From NCBI RefSeq assembly GCF_000150955.2, contig NC_011675.1, positions 62,001-126,000 on the forward strand: a stretch of 64,000 nucleotides of DNA, given 5' to 3'. The notes below the pieces were generated by a model. It saw only the letters and a list, made by a program, of their open reading frames with translations. It made no database searches and had not been told where the DNA came from. Source of the DNA: Phaeodactylum tricornutum CCAP 1055/1. Its lineage: Eukaryota; Bacillariophyta; Bacillariophyceae; Surirellales; Neidiaceae. Positions within the stretch are counted from its first letter, which is position 1, and every line of letters starts with the position of its first letter. Made by a program: the position numbers and the translations under genes. This document shows, one piece after another, positions 31,550-40,932 of the stretch.

Positions 31550-33448
31550 CTAGCGGATTGTGGGCATGCCCAGAGACAGACTAGATAGAGTCACGCTCCG
31601 ATCGTCGCTGACGGAGAAGTCCCCAACGTTTCTCCTAATTTTCCAAACTTGCAAGGTCTCGTCGACTCCTATTGAGGCAACGGTTGAACCATCCCGACTT
31701 CCTCGCAGGCTCAGATGAGTGACATCCGACGTCACCTTTTGAACACATTCTAGACAAGGATATTGACGAACAGCAATCGCCTTCCCTTGCGTGCAGTAAA
31801 GTTCTTTCTGCTGTCGACTCCACACTATGGAAGAGACTGATTCAGCTTTTTCACCCCGGTGGTGTGAAAGATCTTTGGATTGAAGCATCCGCTCCCCAGT
31901 CGCATTCCACAATTGCATTTTTCCTTGAGCAGTGCCCACAGCCAGAATTTGACGCTCAAACGGACACCAAGCCAGCGCAGTAATTCTATCCCTTGCTGAA
32001 GATCCAGTTGTTTGAACCGGTTGTTCCAATGTGGTTCGGCAAGATTGAAGCCCACGTCGTTGGTAGGAACGAACATCCCATATTCGAACGGCGGTATCGC
32101 TATAACAGCTGGACGCTGACGCGAGAGAGGTGCCATCGCTATTCCACATCAGGCTGAGAATTGCGGCCTTGTGGCCGCGACCGATATTGAGGAATCGAGC
32201 AACTTGGCTCAAGGCGCCGTCTTCGCCGGATCCACGCGATCGTTCCCTTAGATCAAAAGTGTGTAAGTTGGCGTCTGCACCGCCAGTTGTCAGGGAGCAG
32301 GAATATTTGTTCCAGGCTAAAGCCGTGATCCTAGTACCGGAATGGGCCTTGAGAATTTGCAGACAAAATTGCCTTTCTGTATCCCATATTTGTACTAATC
32401 CATCCCGTGTCCCAACGGCCAATCGACGCAGATCACAGCTGCTTTGACACCACTGGAGACTAGCAACGTAGCAATCGCCAGTGGTGTGATCATCGCTGTC
32501 GGGATACGTATCCGTGCTACGGTGTTGGGCGGAACTAGAGGATCCTGGGCGTTGACAGCTGCGCTGGCTACAAACAATCAGGGGTGTTTGCACTTCTCGT
32601 GTCTCAGCGTCCCAAAAATGAACGACGGTATCACCTGCAATTGCCAAAACATTGTGGAAATCATTCCAACTTGTCAAGCTTCCCGTGGCAGGCTGTAAAG
32701 TACGAGGAGAATGCTCTTGCTGCTGGTAGTCGCTGGGTGTGGTAGCATCTTGTGGTCGCAATAGGCCCGGTACATAAAACAGGTCAGCGGGTTGGCAATC
32801 CAAAACTCGTCTAGCCTGTTTTGTGTCACTGCCGAACGCAGTGGAATGCATCCAAAGTCCCAGCTCATTGATGACATGATCGGGATCACGATTCTTCGGG
32901 AGTCCGTTTCTTTTTTGCTTTTTGCTTGTCGTTGATGCGGAACCGACAATACCCATCCAGCTCTGCTTGTTCATCTCATCCAGACCGAAAAGTGCATTTG
33001 ACAACCGTTGTATCGGTTGACTCGGAGGTTGCTCCAGGGCGGTGTCAATGGTTTCATCACGAAGCCTTTTGCTTCCTAATTCTGCATGCTGTTGTTGCTG
33101 CTGCTGAAATAAAGCACGCCGGCAGAGTGCCGTATTTATGCGACTGCGAGAAGGAATGAAACGATCCCCGGCTTCCGAATCACGCTCGCTTTGCCGCTTT
33201 CTTTGTACTTGTCGATGCCGATATGGTGTCACCAAAATACTAGGCTTTGCCAATCCAATCCTAGCGCCTTGATCGGAGGGTGAAGGTGATACTATTGAGC
33301 CACAACGCAGCGACGTTTGGTGGAGAAGCAGCGATGGCGTCGGAGTCAGCGTTACCGGACTCACCACCCTCGGCTGTTCGGTAGGTCGTATCAGACCCGT
33401 ACTTTTAGGCGAAGCGCAAGGCTCTCCATTACTTCTGATACTTTCCAT
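31550..33448 (-). CDS. Cdc20/Cdh1-family APC/C activator (WD40)
   Basis: A single exon from ATG 33448 gives 632 residues. The protein recruits substrates to the anaphase-promoting complex. It has the three family marks: a C-box-like DRFIPSR (95-101), a WD40 propeller from about residue 225 to 615, and a C-terminal Ile-Arg tail (GMPTIR) that docks on the APC/C. Upstream of the propeller RVLDCQPADLFYVPG matches the family's conserved entry strand. The propeller contains clear WD units such as GLVQIWDTERQ, TAVRIWDVRS and MQLWNATGE. A poly-Gln run lies near residue 115. The propeller is longer than usual because of low-complexity insertions. Whether it is of the Cdc20 or Cdh1 type cannot be settled by eye. 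Confidence 0.87.
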   Translation of the reverse strand: MESIRSNGEPCASPKSTGLIRPTEQPRVVSPVTLTPTPSLLLHQTSLRCGSIVSPSPSDQGARIGLAKPSILVTPYRHRQVQRKRQSERDSEAGDRFIPSRSRINTALCRRALFQQQQQQHAELGSKRLRDETIDTALEQPPSQPIQRLSNALFGLDEMNKQSWMGIVGSASTTSKKQKRNGLPKNRDPDHVINELGLWMHSTAFGSDTKQARRVLDCQPADLFYVPGLLRPQDATTPSDYQQQEHSPRTLQPATGSLTSWNDFHNVLAIAGDTVVHFWDAETREVQTPLIVCSQRSCQRPGSSSSAQHRSTDTYPDSDDHTTGDCYVASLQWCQSSCDLRRLAVGTRDGLVQIWDTERQFCLQILKAHSGTRITALAWNKYSCSLTTGGADANLHTFDLRERSRGSGEDGALSQVARFLNIGRGHKAAILSLMWNSDGTSLASASSCYSDTAVRIWDVRSYQRRGLQSCRTTLEQPVQTTGSSARDRITALAWCPFERQILAVGTAQGKMQLWNATGERMLQSKDLSHHRGEKAESVSSIVWSRQQKELYCTQGKAIAVRQYPCLECVQKVTSDVTHLSLRGSRDGSTVASIGVDETLQVWKIRRNVGDFSVSDDRSVTLSSLSLGMPTIR

Positions 33449-33880
33449 TTATTTAGGAACGGGAGAAGAAAAGGTCACGTTTGTGTTTAGATAATCGCCA
33501 ATTTATCTCTTTGCTGTTTTGCTTCGTTGGAATTGTGCGAAATGGATCAGTTGTGGTAGACGGACCTGCCTCGGGCCAAGGATTTCCACTCGGAAGTCGG
33601 GCCAAGATTGCCTGCCTGTGAAACGCAGATCCAAGTTCCACGATTCAATCAATTGGCGATTTCTCTGGTATAGAAATCCCGCGGAATTGTACGTCATCCG
33701 ATGGTCAACCAGGAGATGGACGAAACCGTAAAAGATCTGCGAAATTTCCTCTGACAGCGATACTCCATCGCGCTGGCTGAGCTCGCCCACTGTCACTCCC
33801 ACCGTGCTGTATCTTGTCGATCAAGCAATTTTCTGGCTGCACGGAGTCAAACGTTGATCGTGAAAGCAAAATTAAGGAGA
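33449..33880. promoter_or_regulatory. Divergent promoter region
   Basis: 432 bp between the Cdc20-like and hydroxylase-like starts. No gene is seen. Confidence 0.45.
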
Positions 33881-34786
33881 ATGGGGCGGTTGGCAAGGAT
33901 TGCTTTCCATGCTGGGCGATCGAGCGCGAATTCCACACCATTCTTGCTTGGCAAACCGTACCCTCGTGGGGGCGCGTGGCGATGTTTCTCGTCCACACCG
34001 CCCGAACATTGTGAGATTGTGCAGGGTCCTTCTCTGTTGCGGACTTCAACTACCAGGCCATCACCATCCTTACTGCACATTCCTGGACTGCGGTCGCTAC
34101 CGTTTTGGACGCAATACGACAAAGACCAGGACTTCAATCGGGTGGCTTACCAAGATCCAACCGTCTCCGAGGCCGTGCAGTATCTCGAACAGCACTGGGA
34201 GACCATACGACGCGAATACGCCGAGAAGGCTCCGAAACTAGCATCGGACTACCAAACGGATACCGAACACACATTGCACAAAGGAACTTGGGACTGGCAT
34301 TCGTACATGCTCAAGGGAAAAGTCCAACCGAATTTTGAAAAGCATTTTCCCCGAACCGCAACTATATTGCAAGTCTTTCGGGACGAAGGGCTACTATTTG
34401 AAGGAACACCGTTTGGGTACGCCTTTTTTTCCACGCTGCACGCCCAGAGCAAAATTGCGGCACATTCGGCTCCCATGAATTTCCGCGTCCGCATCCATTT
34501 GCCCTTGATCGTACCCGCAAATATGCCAAGCGCAGCTCCGGTCAGCGAACAAGACGGTCGCCCCTCGGTTGGTATCCGCGTAGGTCCTGTGGTGCGGCAG
34601 TGGCACCCGGGTAAGGCATTGGTCTTGGACGATGCCTACAATCACGAAGTTTGGAATCACACACACGAATCAAGGGTTTTGCTTTTGATAGACCTCTGGC
34701 ATCCCGACATAACAACTCAAGAAAAGCAGGACATCATTGGTCTCTTCAAACACGCTGAGGAACAAGGCTGGTTATCTGGCGAATAA
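33881..34786 (+). CDS. Aspartyl/asparaginyl beta-hydroxylase-like dioxygenase, probably mitochondrial
   Basis: ATG 33881 gives 301 residues. The first 40 are rich in Arg and Ser with no acids (MGRLARIAFHAGRSSANS), which fits a mitochondrial leader. The catalytic region matches the Asp/Arg hydroxylase domain: FFSTLHAQSKIAAHSAPMNF with the first iron ligand His195, RVRIHLPL, then ALVLDDAYNHEVWNHT with the second His255, and Arg265 in SRVLLLIDLWHPD for 2-oxoglutarate. The family uses Fe(II), oxygen and 2-oxoglutarate. No transmembrane helix or TPR/EGF-substrate context is present, unlike animal AspH. The substrate is unknown. Confidence 0.85.
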   Translation: MGRLARIAFHAGRSSANSTPFLLGKPYPRGGAWRCFSSTPPEHCEIVQGPSLLRTSTTRPSPSLLHIPGLRSLPFWTQYDKDQDFNRVAYQDPTVSEAVQYLEQHWETIRREYAEKAPKLASDYQTDTEHTLHKGTWDWHSYMLKGKVQPNFEKHFPRTATILQVFRDEGLLFEGTPFGYAFFSTLHAQSKIAAHSAPMNFRVRIHLPLIVPANMPSAAPVSEQDGRPSVGIRVGPVVRQWHPGKALVLDDAYNHEVWNHTHESRVLLLIDLWHPDITTQEKQDIIGLFKHAEEQGWLSGE

Positions 34787-35301
34787 CAAGGAAGAAATTT
34801 CTTACAATGACTGGCAAGCGAGGGTTTTGACCACACTATTTACATTAGGGTATCCTGTAGGTAGTTGCGCCATTCTAGCTAGAGAGAGGACCTCTTGGGG
34901 CCGACTATTAGTAAGCCACGAAGAGATTTGACTGTGAGACCCGCGCTTTTCTTGTTTTTTGAAATTTGGAATTTTTCTGCGTTTGTTTCAATTTTCTGAA
35001 CAAGACCAGAAAACCTGACATGAGCACTACTACCAACGAAACATTGATAATAGGTAGGTTGCGGACCGCAAAACCTTTCACCCAACTTTTGGGGTTGTCG
35101 CCAAGCACACCCGGACAGCAAATCGACTGTGAAACGTCCCACCGTGTTGCGTCTCGTGCACGCCAACTCGCAGACGGAGGGGAATTGTGACCTTTTTCGT
35201 CCTAGTCTTTCATCCACTGATCGATCATCATCGGTGCGAAACAGGATTAACATCCCCTTGGCATTCCGAGACTAATTCAATAGTAAGACGTACCTTGAAT
35301 C
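34787..35301. other. Intergenic upstream of RdRP
   Basis: 515 bp. It contains one exact TTGACTGTGAG word at 34928-34938, 364 bp before the RdRP ATG. No gene is seen. Confidence 0.5.
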
Positions 35302-38232
35302 ATGGAAGAATTTTCTTCACCCCTCACGAAGCATCCGATCCTGATCGACCTTACACACGACGACATCGAATCGCCAGCTGCGGAGGAGCAAGTGCATTCG
35401 ACGAAATTGCGGGACAGAGTCTTTCCTGAACCTAATACACCGGAGGCTTTTGCTTGTTCGACTACGGATGCGGCGGTATCGCGATCGGCAGCATCCTCCA
35501 GGCAAATTGTCACGCCACCAGTGGCAGGAACTCGTACTGTATCCAATTCACAGGACCCAAATGTTATTGATCTCGTGAGGGAAGATTCGGATTCGATTTC
35601 TTACTCTGAAGTGTTGCAAATCGATAGGAATGGGGGAAAAGTGAGCTGGTCATCCGTCGCAGAAGAGCAGACGGACAACGTCCGCAGCCAAGATCACCGC
35701 GATCGTCTGTCGCGTACGTGTCCTCCACGCCGAGAATATCGACGATCTAAACAATGGACGAAAGCCAATTTCAATTTGGGTCAAACCTTGGGAACGCCCA
35801 GACAACGTGAGGGCACGGACCTTGAACTCCATGATTTCCTCGGCTTTCGTAACTCACTTGGCCGTGTGTACTACAAATCCTTTTCTTTGAAGAATGACCT
35901 GTGCCAGGGAACCTTCCGTGTTGGTTGTTCGGTGTTGTTAGCAACAGAAGAATACGAAGAGCCTACTTGTCACCGGATCATATCCATCTTCCAAGCTACC
36001 AGGTCCTACGTGGGACAATGGTATGGTACTCAAGAGATACAAAAACGCAGCCACTGCTATTTTGAGTTCGAATCAGCTTCAGCTGAGCAAAACTCTGTTT
36101 ATGAAATACCGCAGTGGATTCTTCATCCTTATCTGAAGGTGGTCAATTGCGTAGCCATAGATGACTTAGAAAGAGGCAACGAGACCTCCGCAATGCGTCT
36201 ACTTCTAAGATCGGCATCACGAAATTGGCATCCTAAGCTGAAAGCCGAAGAGTGTACTTTCGTGTGTCAGGGTAGCCCAAAGTCCCGCCAACTTTCGACG
36301 ACCGAACGATGGAACCATGATTCAAGTGACGATTCCGATGAATTCGAGGACGCCTCTTCCGAACTCGCAAAAGCCGCAGCCACGAAAAAAAGAAAAAGTG
36401 AAGGTCGTGCCGATTCCTGTCAGCGAACCCCTGTCCAGAAACATAAGATTGCGCGTGGGCGAAAAAAGGCTTCGTCCGTGAGATCGTCTCGCCCAAGACA
36501 AAGTTCGGGAGCAAGGAAAAGGCCAGCTTGCCCTATGCAAAAGCAGCGGTGTCATCCTTCGACAATTCAAACATCAGACACCGAGAAGATGTTCATCGAG
36601 AATAGCACTGGGCACGCTGTTCTAGGCAATTTATTGGTACAAAAGATCCGGGCTGGGGCTACTATGAAACGAGATAGCTTGTTGTCTTATTTTCTGAATC
36701 ATCGTTGGCTGCTAGTCGAAACTCCACTTCATAATTTTCAAGGGCTTTTTGACTGTCGCTTTTCAAAAAACGGTGAGACTTTTGTTCTGACTTCCGTGAA
36801 GGCTCAGGCTGATACAAGCGTGGGCTCGCTCAACAAGATGGGTTCGCTAAAATGCGCGCACTTGATTTACACCAAAATCTCGGGACCGGGTGTGGCTCCT
36901 ATATCTGTTCAAAATCTGCTCTTGCAATTTGGTGACTTTTCCATTCTACCAGCAAGAAAAGTCGTTGCCCGCCTAGAATTACTTCAGAGTCCTTCTTGTA
37001 CGTTTACGGTTGGGCAGAAGAAGCACTATGGTATGTTTTGCCTCCAAGCAAGCGACTTTGTTGTGATGGCCGAAGAAGGAAATGACGGATGCGGCTTTAT
37101 TTCGGAAGAGTTGCTGGCATCGTTGTTTGGGAATAGTAAAGCAGCGAAGCAACTCCTTGGTCCACAGGTTCGAGTGGTTGCTCCTCGACTAGGCATTTTT
37201 AAAGGCATGTTGATTCGCAAACGGATACCAGTGGGTGAGCCTCCGATACAGCTGACACCTTCAATGCGTAAGGTTGGGCCTTCCCGATACTCCGAAAACG
37301 ACATTCGAGCATTTTTGCTTGTTACAAATCAAGGAAAGCATCCCAGTGTGAATAATGACGCACTTGGAAAGCTACTTAACCCTTTGCTTGACAATCCTCC
37401 TCCCTCTTGGAAACAAAACGGTTTTGCCGAGAGAAGTCAGATGCTTCCTCTCCTCTTGCGTACTTTGGGCGTTCCAGCAATTGTCATGGAACGCTACCAA
37501 AGGGAATATTATTCCCAGACACGTTGCCGCATACACCACACATTTATGCCAGGGTACGCTGATCCAACGGGTGCGATCCCACATGGACATGTGTTTGTGA
37601 CAGGAAGCAAACCGTTTCAGGAGAACCTTCTTTTTGTGACCAGATCGCCTTGCATCTTCCCAAGCGATGGGCGGTTGCTGCCGAACTTGGTGACGAAGCC
37701 AAACGCTATGGTAATCGATGATTGGAACTGGCTCAATTCTCTTCCTTTTGGGGCTCTTATATTTGCCGACGCTACTCCCGGAATGAAACCCTTGCCAGCA
37801 CATATTGCTAACGGCGATCTTGACGGAGATCTATACTTTGTGTGTTGGGATAGCGAAATCTTAAGGAATGTACGAGCCGATCCTATTGTGGAGGAACCTC
37901 TGACCTTAACGGATGGTGAAGTTGCCAGTACTCCGCAGGCAAAGATGCCTCCGGAGAATCCCAATTGGTTTGAGGAGGCTCTAGAAATCATGTGCGATCC
38001 TGCTGAATTGGCCGAAATCTCCGCATTTTATGGAAAGCTTTTCAATCTCGCCTTGAAAGCTGCGTTGAACAACCCGAACAATTTGCTGTTGCGGGATCCT
38101 GATGCCATGGACTACGCTACGGCCTACAATCAAGCGTTGGACTACCACAAACATGGTCGTCTTGTTCAACTTCCCAGAAGGCTCCATTCTTCAATTCCCA
38201 CACGCTTTCACCAGTATCTTGCGAAAACTTAG
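35302..38232 (+). CDS. Cellular RNA-dependent RNA polymerase (RNA-silencing type)
   Basis: A single-exon protein of 976 residues. The catalytic motif NGDLDGDLYFVCWD (Asp839, Asp841, Asp843) is the DxDGD signature of eukaryotic RdRPs that make double-stranded RNA for small-RNA pathways. Supporting segments are VFVTGSKPFQENLLFVTRSP and a PFGALIFADATPGMKPLP stretch before the active site. The N-terminal 150 residues are low-complexity and contain two hydrophobic-acidic motifs, ILIDLTHDD (13-21) and VIDLVRED (88-95), that look like SUMO-interacting motifs. A basic Arg/Lys/Ser tract lies around residues 350-415. It acts, by family knowledge, with Dicer and Argonaute; neither is in this window. No intron is apparent. 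Confidence 0.92.
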   Translation: MEEFSSPLTKHPILIDLTHDDIESPAAEEQVHSTKLRDRVFPEPNTPEAFACSTTDAAVSRSAASSRQIVTPPVAGTRTVSNSQDPNVIDLVREDSDSISYSEVLQIDRNGGKVSWSSVAEEQTDNVRSQDHRDRLSRTCPPRREYRRSKQWTKANFNLGQTLGTPRQREGTDLELHDFLGFRNSLGRVYYKSFSLKNDLCQGTFRVGCSVLLATEEYEEPTCHRIISIFQATRSYVGQWYGTQEIQKRSHCYFEFESASAEQNSVYEIPQWILHPYLKVVNCVAIDDLERGNETSAMRLLLRSASRNWHPKLKAEECTFVCQGSPKSRQLSTTERWNHDSSDDSDEFEDASSELAKAAATKKRKSEGRADSCQRTPVQKHKIARGRKKASSVRSSRPRQSSGARKRPACPMQKQRCHPSTIQTSDTEKMFIENSTGHAVLGNLLVQKIRAGATMKRDSLLSYFLNHRWLLVETPLHNFQGLFDCRFSKNGETFVLTSVKAQADTSVGSLNKMGSLKCAHLIYTKISGPGVAPISVQNLLLQFGDFSILPARKVVARLELLQSPSCTFTVGQKKHYGMFCLQASDFVVMAEEGNDGCGFISEELLASLFGNSKAAKQLLGPQVRVVAPRLGIFKGMLIRKRIPVGEPPIQLTPSMRKVGPSRYSENDIRAFLLVTNQGKHPSVNNDALGKLLNPLLDNPPPSWKQNGFAERSQMLPLLLRTLGVPAIVMERYQREYYSQTRCRIHHTFMPGYADPTGAIPHGHVFVTGSKPFQENLLFVTRSPCIFPSDGRLLPNLVTKPNAMVIDDWNWLNSLPFGALIFADATPGMKPLPAHIANGDLDGDLYFVCWDSEILRNVRADPIVEEPLTLTDGEVASTPQAKMPPENPNWFEEALEIMCDPAELAEISAFYGKLFNLALKAALNNPNNLLLRDPDAMDYATAYNQALDYHKHGRLVQLPRRLHSSIPTRFHQYLAKT

Positions 38233-38946
38233 GAGTTGGAAAATGGTGCTGGGAGCAACAATGGGAACCCATAAAAGGAGATGCATTGGACTCCTTTGTT
38301 GTTGATCCGTTCAGTAACCTTTCTTTCGAAAGCGTTGGTAGAATCCGTATAGATTGAATCGCCTAAAGTTCTACAGAAAATGTCAAACAATAGGTAGCGA
38401 GCTATAGATAGTTTGCTCATATGGTTTTGTTCTCATGTGCGGGAAGTGTCATCGTCATGCTTTTCGTAGAGGCTGCCTAACATAAATATATTAGACTACT
38501 ACTGTCTTGGCTTTGCGATCCAAGCAGAGAGAGTTGCATCAATTGTGGAGCTGGTACAACACACATTGATTGTGAGAATATACCGTTAGAAAATGGGGAA
38601 ACTCCGATATTGGATGTTTACTGTCGGATGCGTGTGCGTCACTGTATAGGACTAGAACCGCAATTCTTTGAGTCGTGTTGATACAGCAATATGTGATTGG
38701 TCGATAATACCACGTTGCACGTCGACACGGTTCGTTTTGCAAGTACGGCATCGTGAATCGACCCCCACTATTGTTAGAAGGGTGGCAAGCGTTTCTCGTT
38801 TTCTCGGGGCACTTCCGGAATGCGGGCAACCCGAAAGAACAATCAGTCCAGCCAGGGACACTTCTCTCCAATGCTCGCTCGTTCATTTCCGGAAGAACTA
38901 GAGAGAGTATACCTTTGTCCAAGAAAGTCACTTCATTTCCGCAATA
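38233..38946. other. Intergenic, no gene seen
   Basis: 714 bp between RdRP and the GH5 gene. A reverse-strand frame of 159 codons (38539-39018) overlaps the GH5 start and shows no features. Confidence 0.5.
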
Positions 38947-40830
38947 ATGAACGATCGGGTGACGGCACACGCAAGCAGCAGTGGCACCATACCCAAAAGG
39001 ACACACAAGAAGCAGCAAGCTCCGACTAACGTGGACCCCAAAAAGTGGATTCGAGGCGTTAATCTCGGAGGCTGGTTGGTGTTGGAACGTTACATTACCC
39101 CCTATCAGTTTGCCATTACTTCATGCCACATACAAGGCGACTTGTGCTGGTACGAAGGACAGCTCAGCGCACCGCCAACGGATCATCCAGACTACAAGCT
39201 ATGTCCCGCTATCAACGCTATTCCGAAAACCAACAACACAGAAACAACAATAGAAAGAGAGACTTGCGAGCCCATCCTCTCTACCAGTGTCTTTGATGAA
39301 TTGGACTATCCTATCGATGAATGGACACTGGCCCAGGCTTTTACAGATCGCAGCATCGGCGAGAAATGGTTAAACTTTCACTTTGACAATTTCATTTCAA
39401 GATCGGACTTGGTGGCTCTCCGGAACGCCGGTCTCTCACATTTGCGCGTTCCCTTGCCACACTGGATTCTCCAACAACGCCAGGATCCCAGAAGTGCAAG
39501 CTCGAATCATACCGATTGGGACGTAGACGAAGACGTTTGGATTGCGGGAGATCGATGGAAGTACTTTGTCCGCATGTGCGGTTGGGCCAGAGAGCTGGGT
39601 CTAGAAGTCTGGCCGGACATACACACTGCGCCCGGTTCCCAGAACGGTTTTGATAATTCTGGGGTTCAAAAGGTAGAGCACTCTTGTCAACCTTGGAGTT
39701 CTAATCCAGCGCATGTCGAACGATCGCTTCGATCCATTCGCGACGTCGTCCGTGGTGTTGTGGAGGAGGGTTTGAGTGACGTTGTCACAGGTTTTGGTCT
39801 GCTCAACGAACCCTTCTTGGATTGCGATTTTGACGTGTACAAAAAATTTATGGAGGATGGCTTGGACATTGTCCGAGATGGGCTCGGAAAGGAGACAGCG
39901 GTGTTCGTTCACGATCAGTTCAGCGCCTCTAAATACAATGACGGATCCTGGTGGCTACCACAACAAGGCAGCAATTTAGAGAGCGAGGGGCTACAACATC
40001 AGCGATACCAGAACACTTACTTGGATAGTCATTACTATCAAGTATTTGCTGAACAGTTTCGCGCGCTAAGCCCCCGCCAGCATATTGCCTTTACCTGCCA
40101 AGGAGAAACTCACAAAGATGGAGCGGCATCGTGCTGCTACTCGGATCCTCCTCACAATCGCCAGCCTAGTTTGTCTCAGGGAAAGGGTGTGCAGCGACTT
40201 GTCAGCGAGTGGAGCTGTGCAACCGATACTCTTGTGGTGGACATGTTGCGGTTGGTGATGAAAGCGATTCGCCGGAATGGAACAGCAGCATTTTCGGATC
40301 GAATCATTTCACCGGAACGCATGGCCTTCCTGAACAATTTTGCACAAGCACAGATGGTCGTTTACGAAACTGCTAATGTGGGAGTGTCAGGTGGATGGTT
40401 CTATTGGACTGCAAAAATGGAGGGTGGTGCATTTGCCGAGTGGGACTTTTTACGTGGCGTTCGCGAAGGATGGATTCCAAAGCTACCAAGCAAGGAAAAT
40501 TCCAGTCAAGCCGTTTTTGGCACCTGTCAAGAAATAATCTTTCGTACCGATGACGATATGGATATTATACATGAGTATCCACCGCGCGAAGAAGATCCGC
40601 CGGCGTGGCAGCTGGATGACGATGTGGTGATATCCCATGGCGAGTCATTGCTTGAAAACGGCCCTTGGCATGCGATAGCTCGGATCCATTTCCACTGGAT
40701 TGCAGTGGCGATTGTTGCTTGTAGCGCTCTTGTTGTGTTACGGTTGTGCGTTAAACGCGGGAAGCGCCACAGCTACGAAAAGATTGACTCCAATGGTTTT
40801 TCACTGCACAAGACAAGAGAAGAATTGTGA
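38947..40830 (+). CDS. GH5-like exo-beta-1,3-glucanase with C-terminal membrane anchor
   Basis: A single-exon protein of 627 residues. The glucanase barrel starts with KWIRGVNLGGWLVLERYITP and includes SHLRVPLPHWIL. The acid/base Glu288 lies in GFGLLNEPF and the nucleophile Glu421 in RLVSEWSCAT. VHDQFSASKYNDGSWW and VSGGWFYWTAKMEGGAFAEW are also typical of fungal-type exo-1,3-glucanases. The likely substrates in a diatom are chrysolaminarin or other beta-1,3-glucans (inference). A transmembrane helix lies at about 582-602, followed by a basic tail. The N-terminus is hydrophilic with no signal peptide, so the membrane topology is unclear and an upstream start or exon is possible. Confidence 0.87.
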   Translation: MNDRVTAHASSSGTIPKRTHKKQQAPTNVDPKKWIRGVNLGGWLVLERYITPYQFAITSCHIQGDLCWYEGQLSAPPTDHPDYKLCPAINAIPKTNNTETTIERETCEPILSTSVFDELDYPIDEWTLAQAFTDRSIGEKWLNFHFDNFISRSDLVALRNAGLSHLRVPLPHWILQQRQDPRSASSNHTDWDVDEDVWIAGDRWKYFVRMCGWARELGLEVWPDIHTAPGSQNGFDNSGVQKVEHSCQPWSSNPAHVERSLRSIRDVVRGVVEEGLSDVVTGFGLLNEPFLDCDFDVYKKFMEDGLDIVRDGLGKETAVFVHDQFSASKYNDGSWWLPQQGSNLESEGLQHQRYQNTYLDSHYYQVFAEQFRALSPRQHIAFTCQGETHKDGAASCCYSDPPHNRQPSLSQGKGVQRLVSEWSCATDTLVVDMLRLVMKAIRRNGTAAFSDRIISPERMAFLNNFAQAQMVVYETANVGVSGGWFYWTAKMEGGAFAEWDFLRGVREGWIPKLPSKENSSQAVFGTCQEIIFRTDDDMDIIHEYPPREEDPPAWQLDDDVVISHGESLLENGPWHAIARIHFHWIAVAIVACSALVVLRLCVKRGKRHSYEKIDSNGFSLHKTREEL

Positions 40831-40932
40831 TTGTTTTTAAAAGTTCCGTGGTTTTCCCTGTTAGTGCGAAATATCAATGATCAAGAAGGCGGAAAATATT
40901 TTATGTAAAAGTTCTTTATAGAATTGAGAGCG

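Noticed and set aside
38539-39018. 159-codon reverse frame upstream of GH5
   Set aside because: Overlaps the GH5 start antisense; cysteine-rich but with no family pattern.
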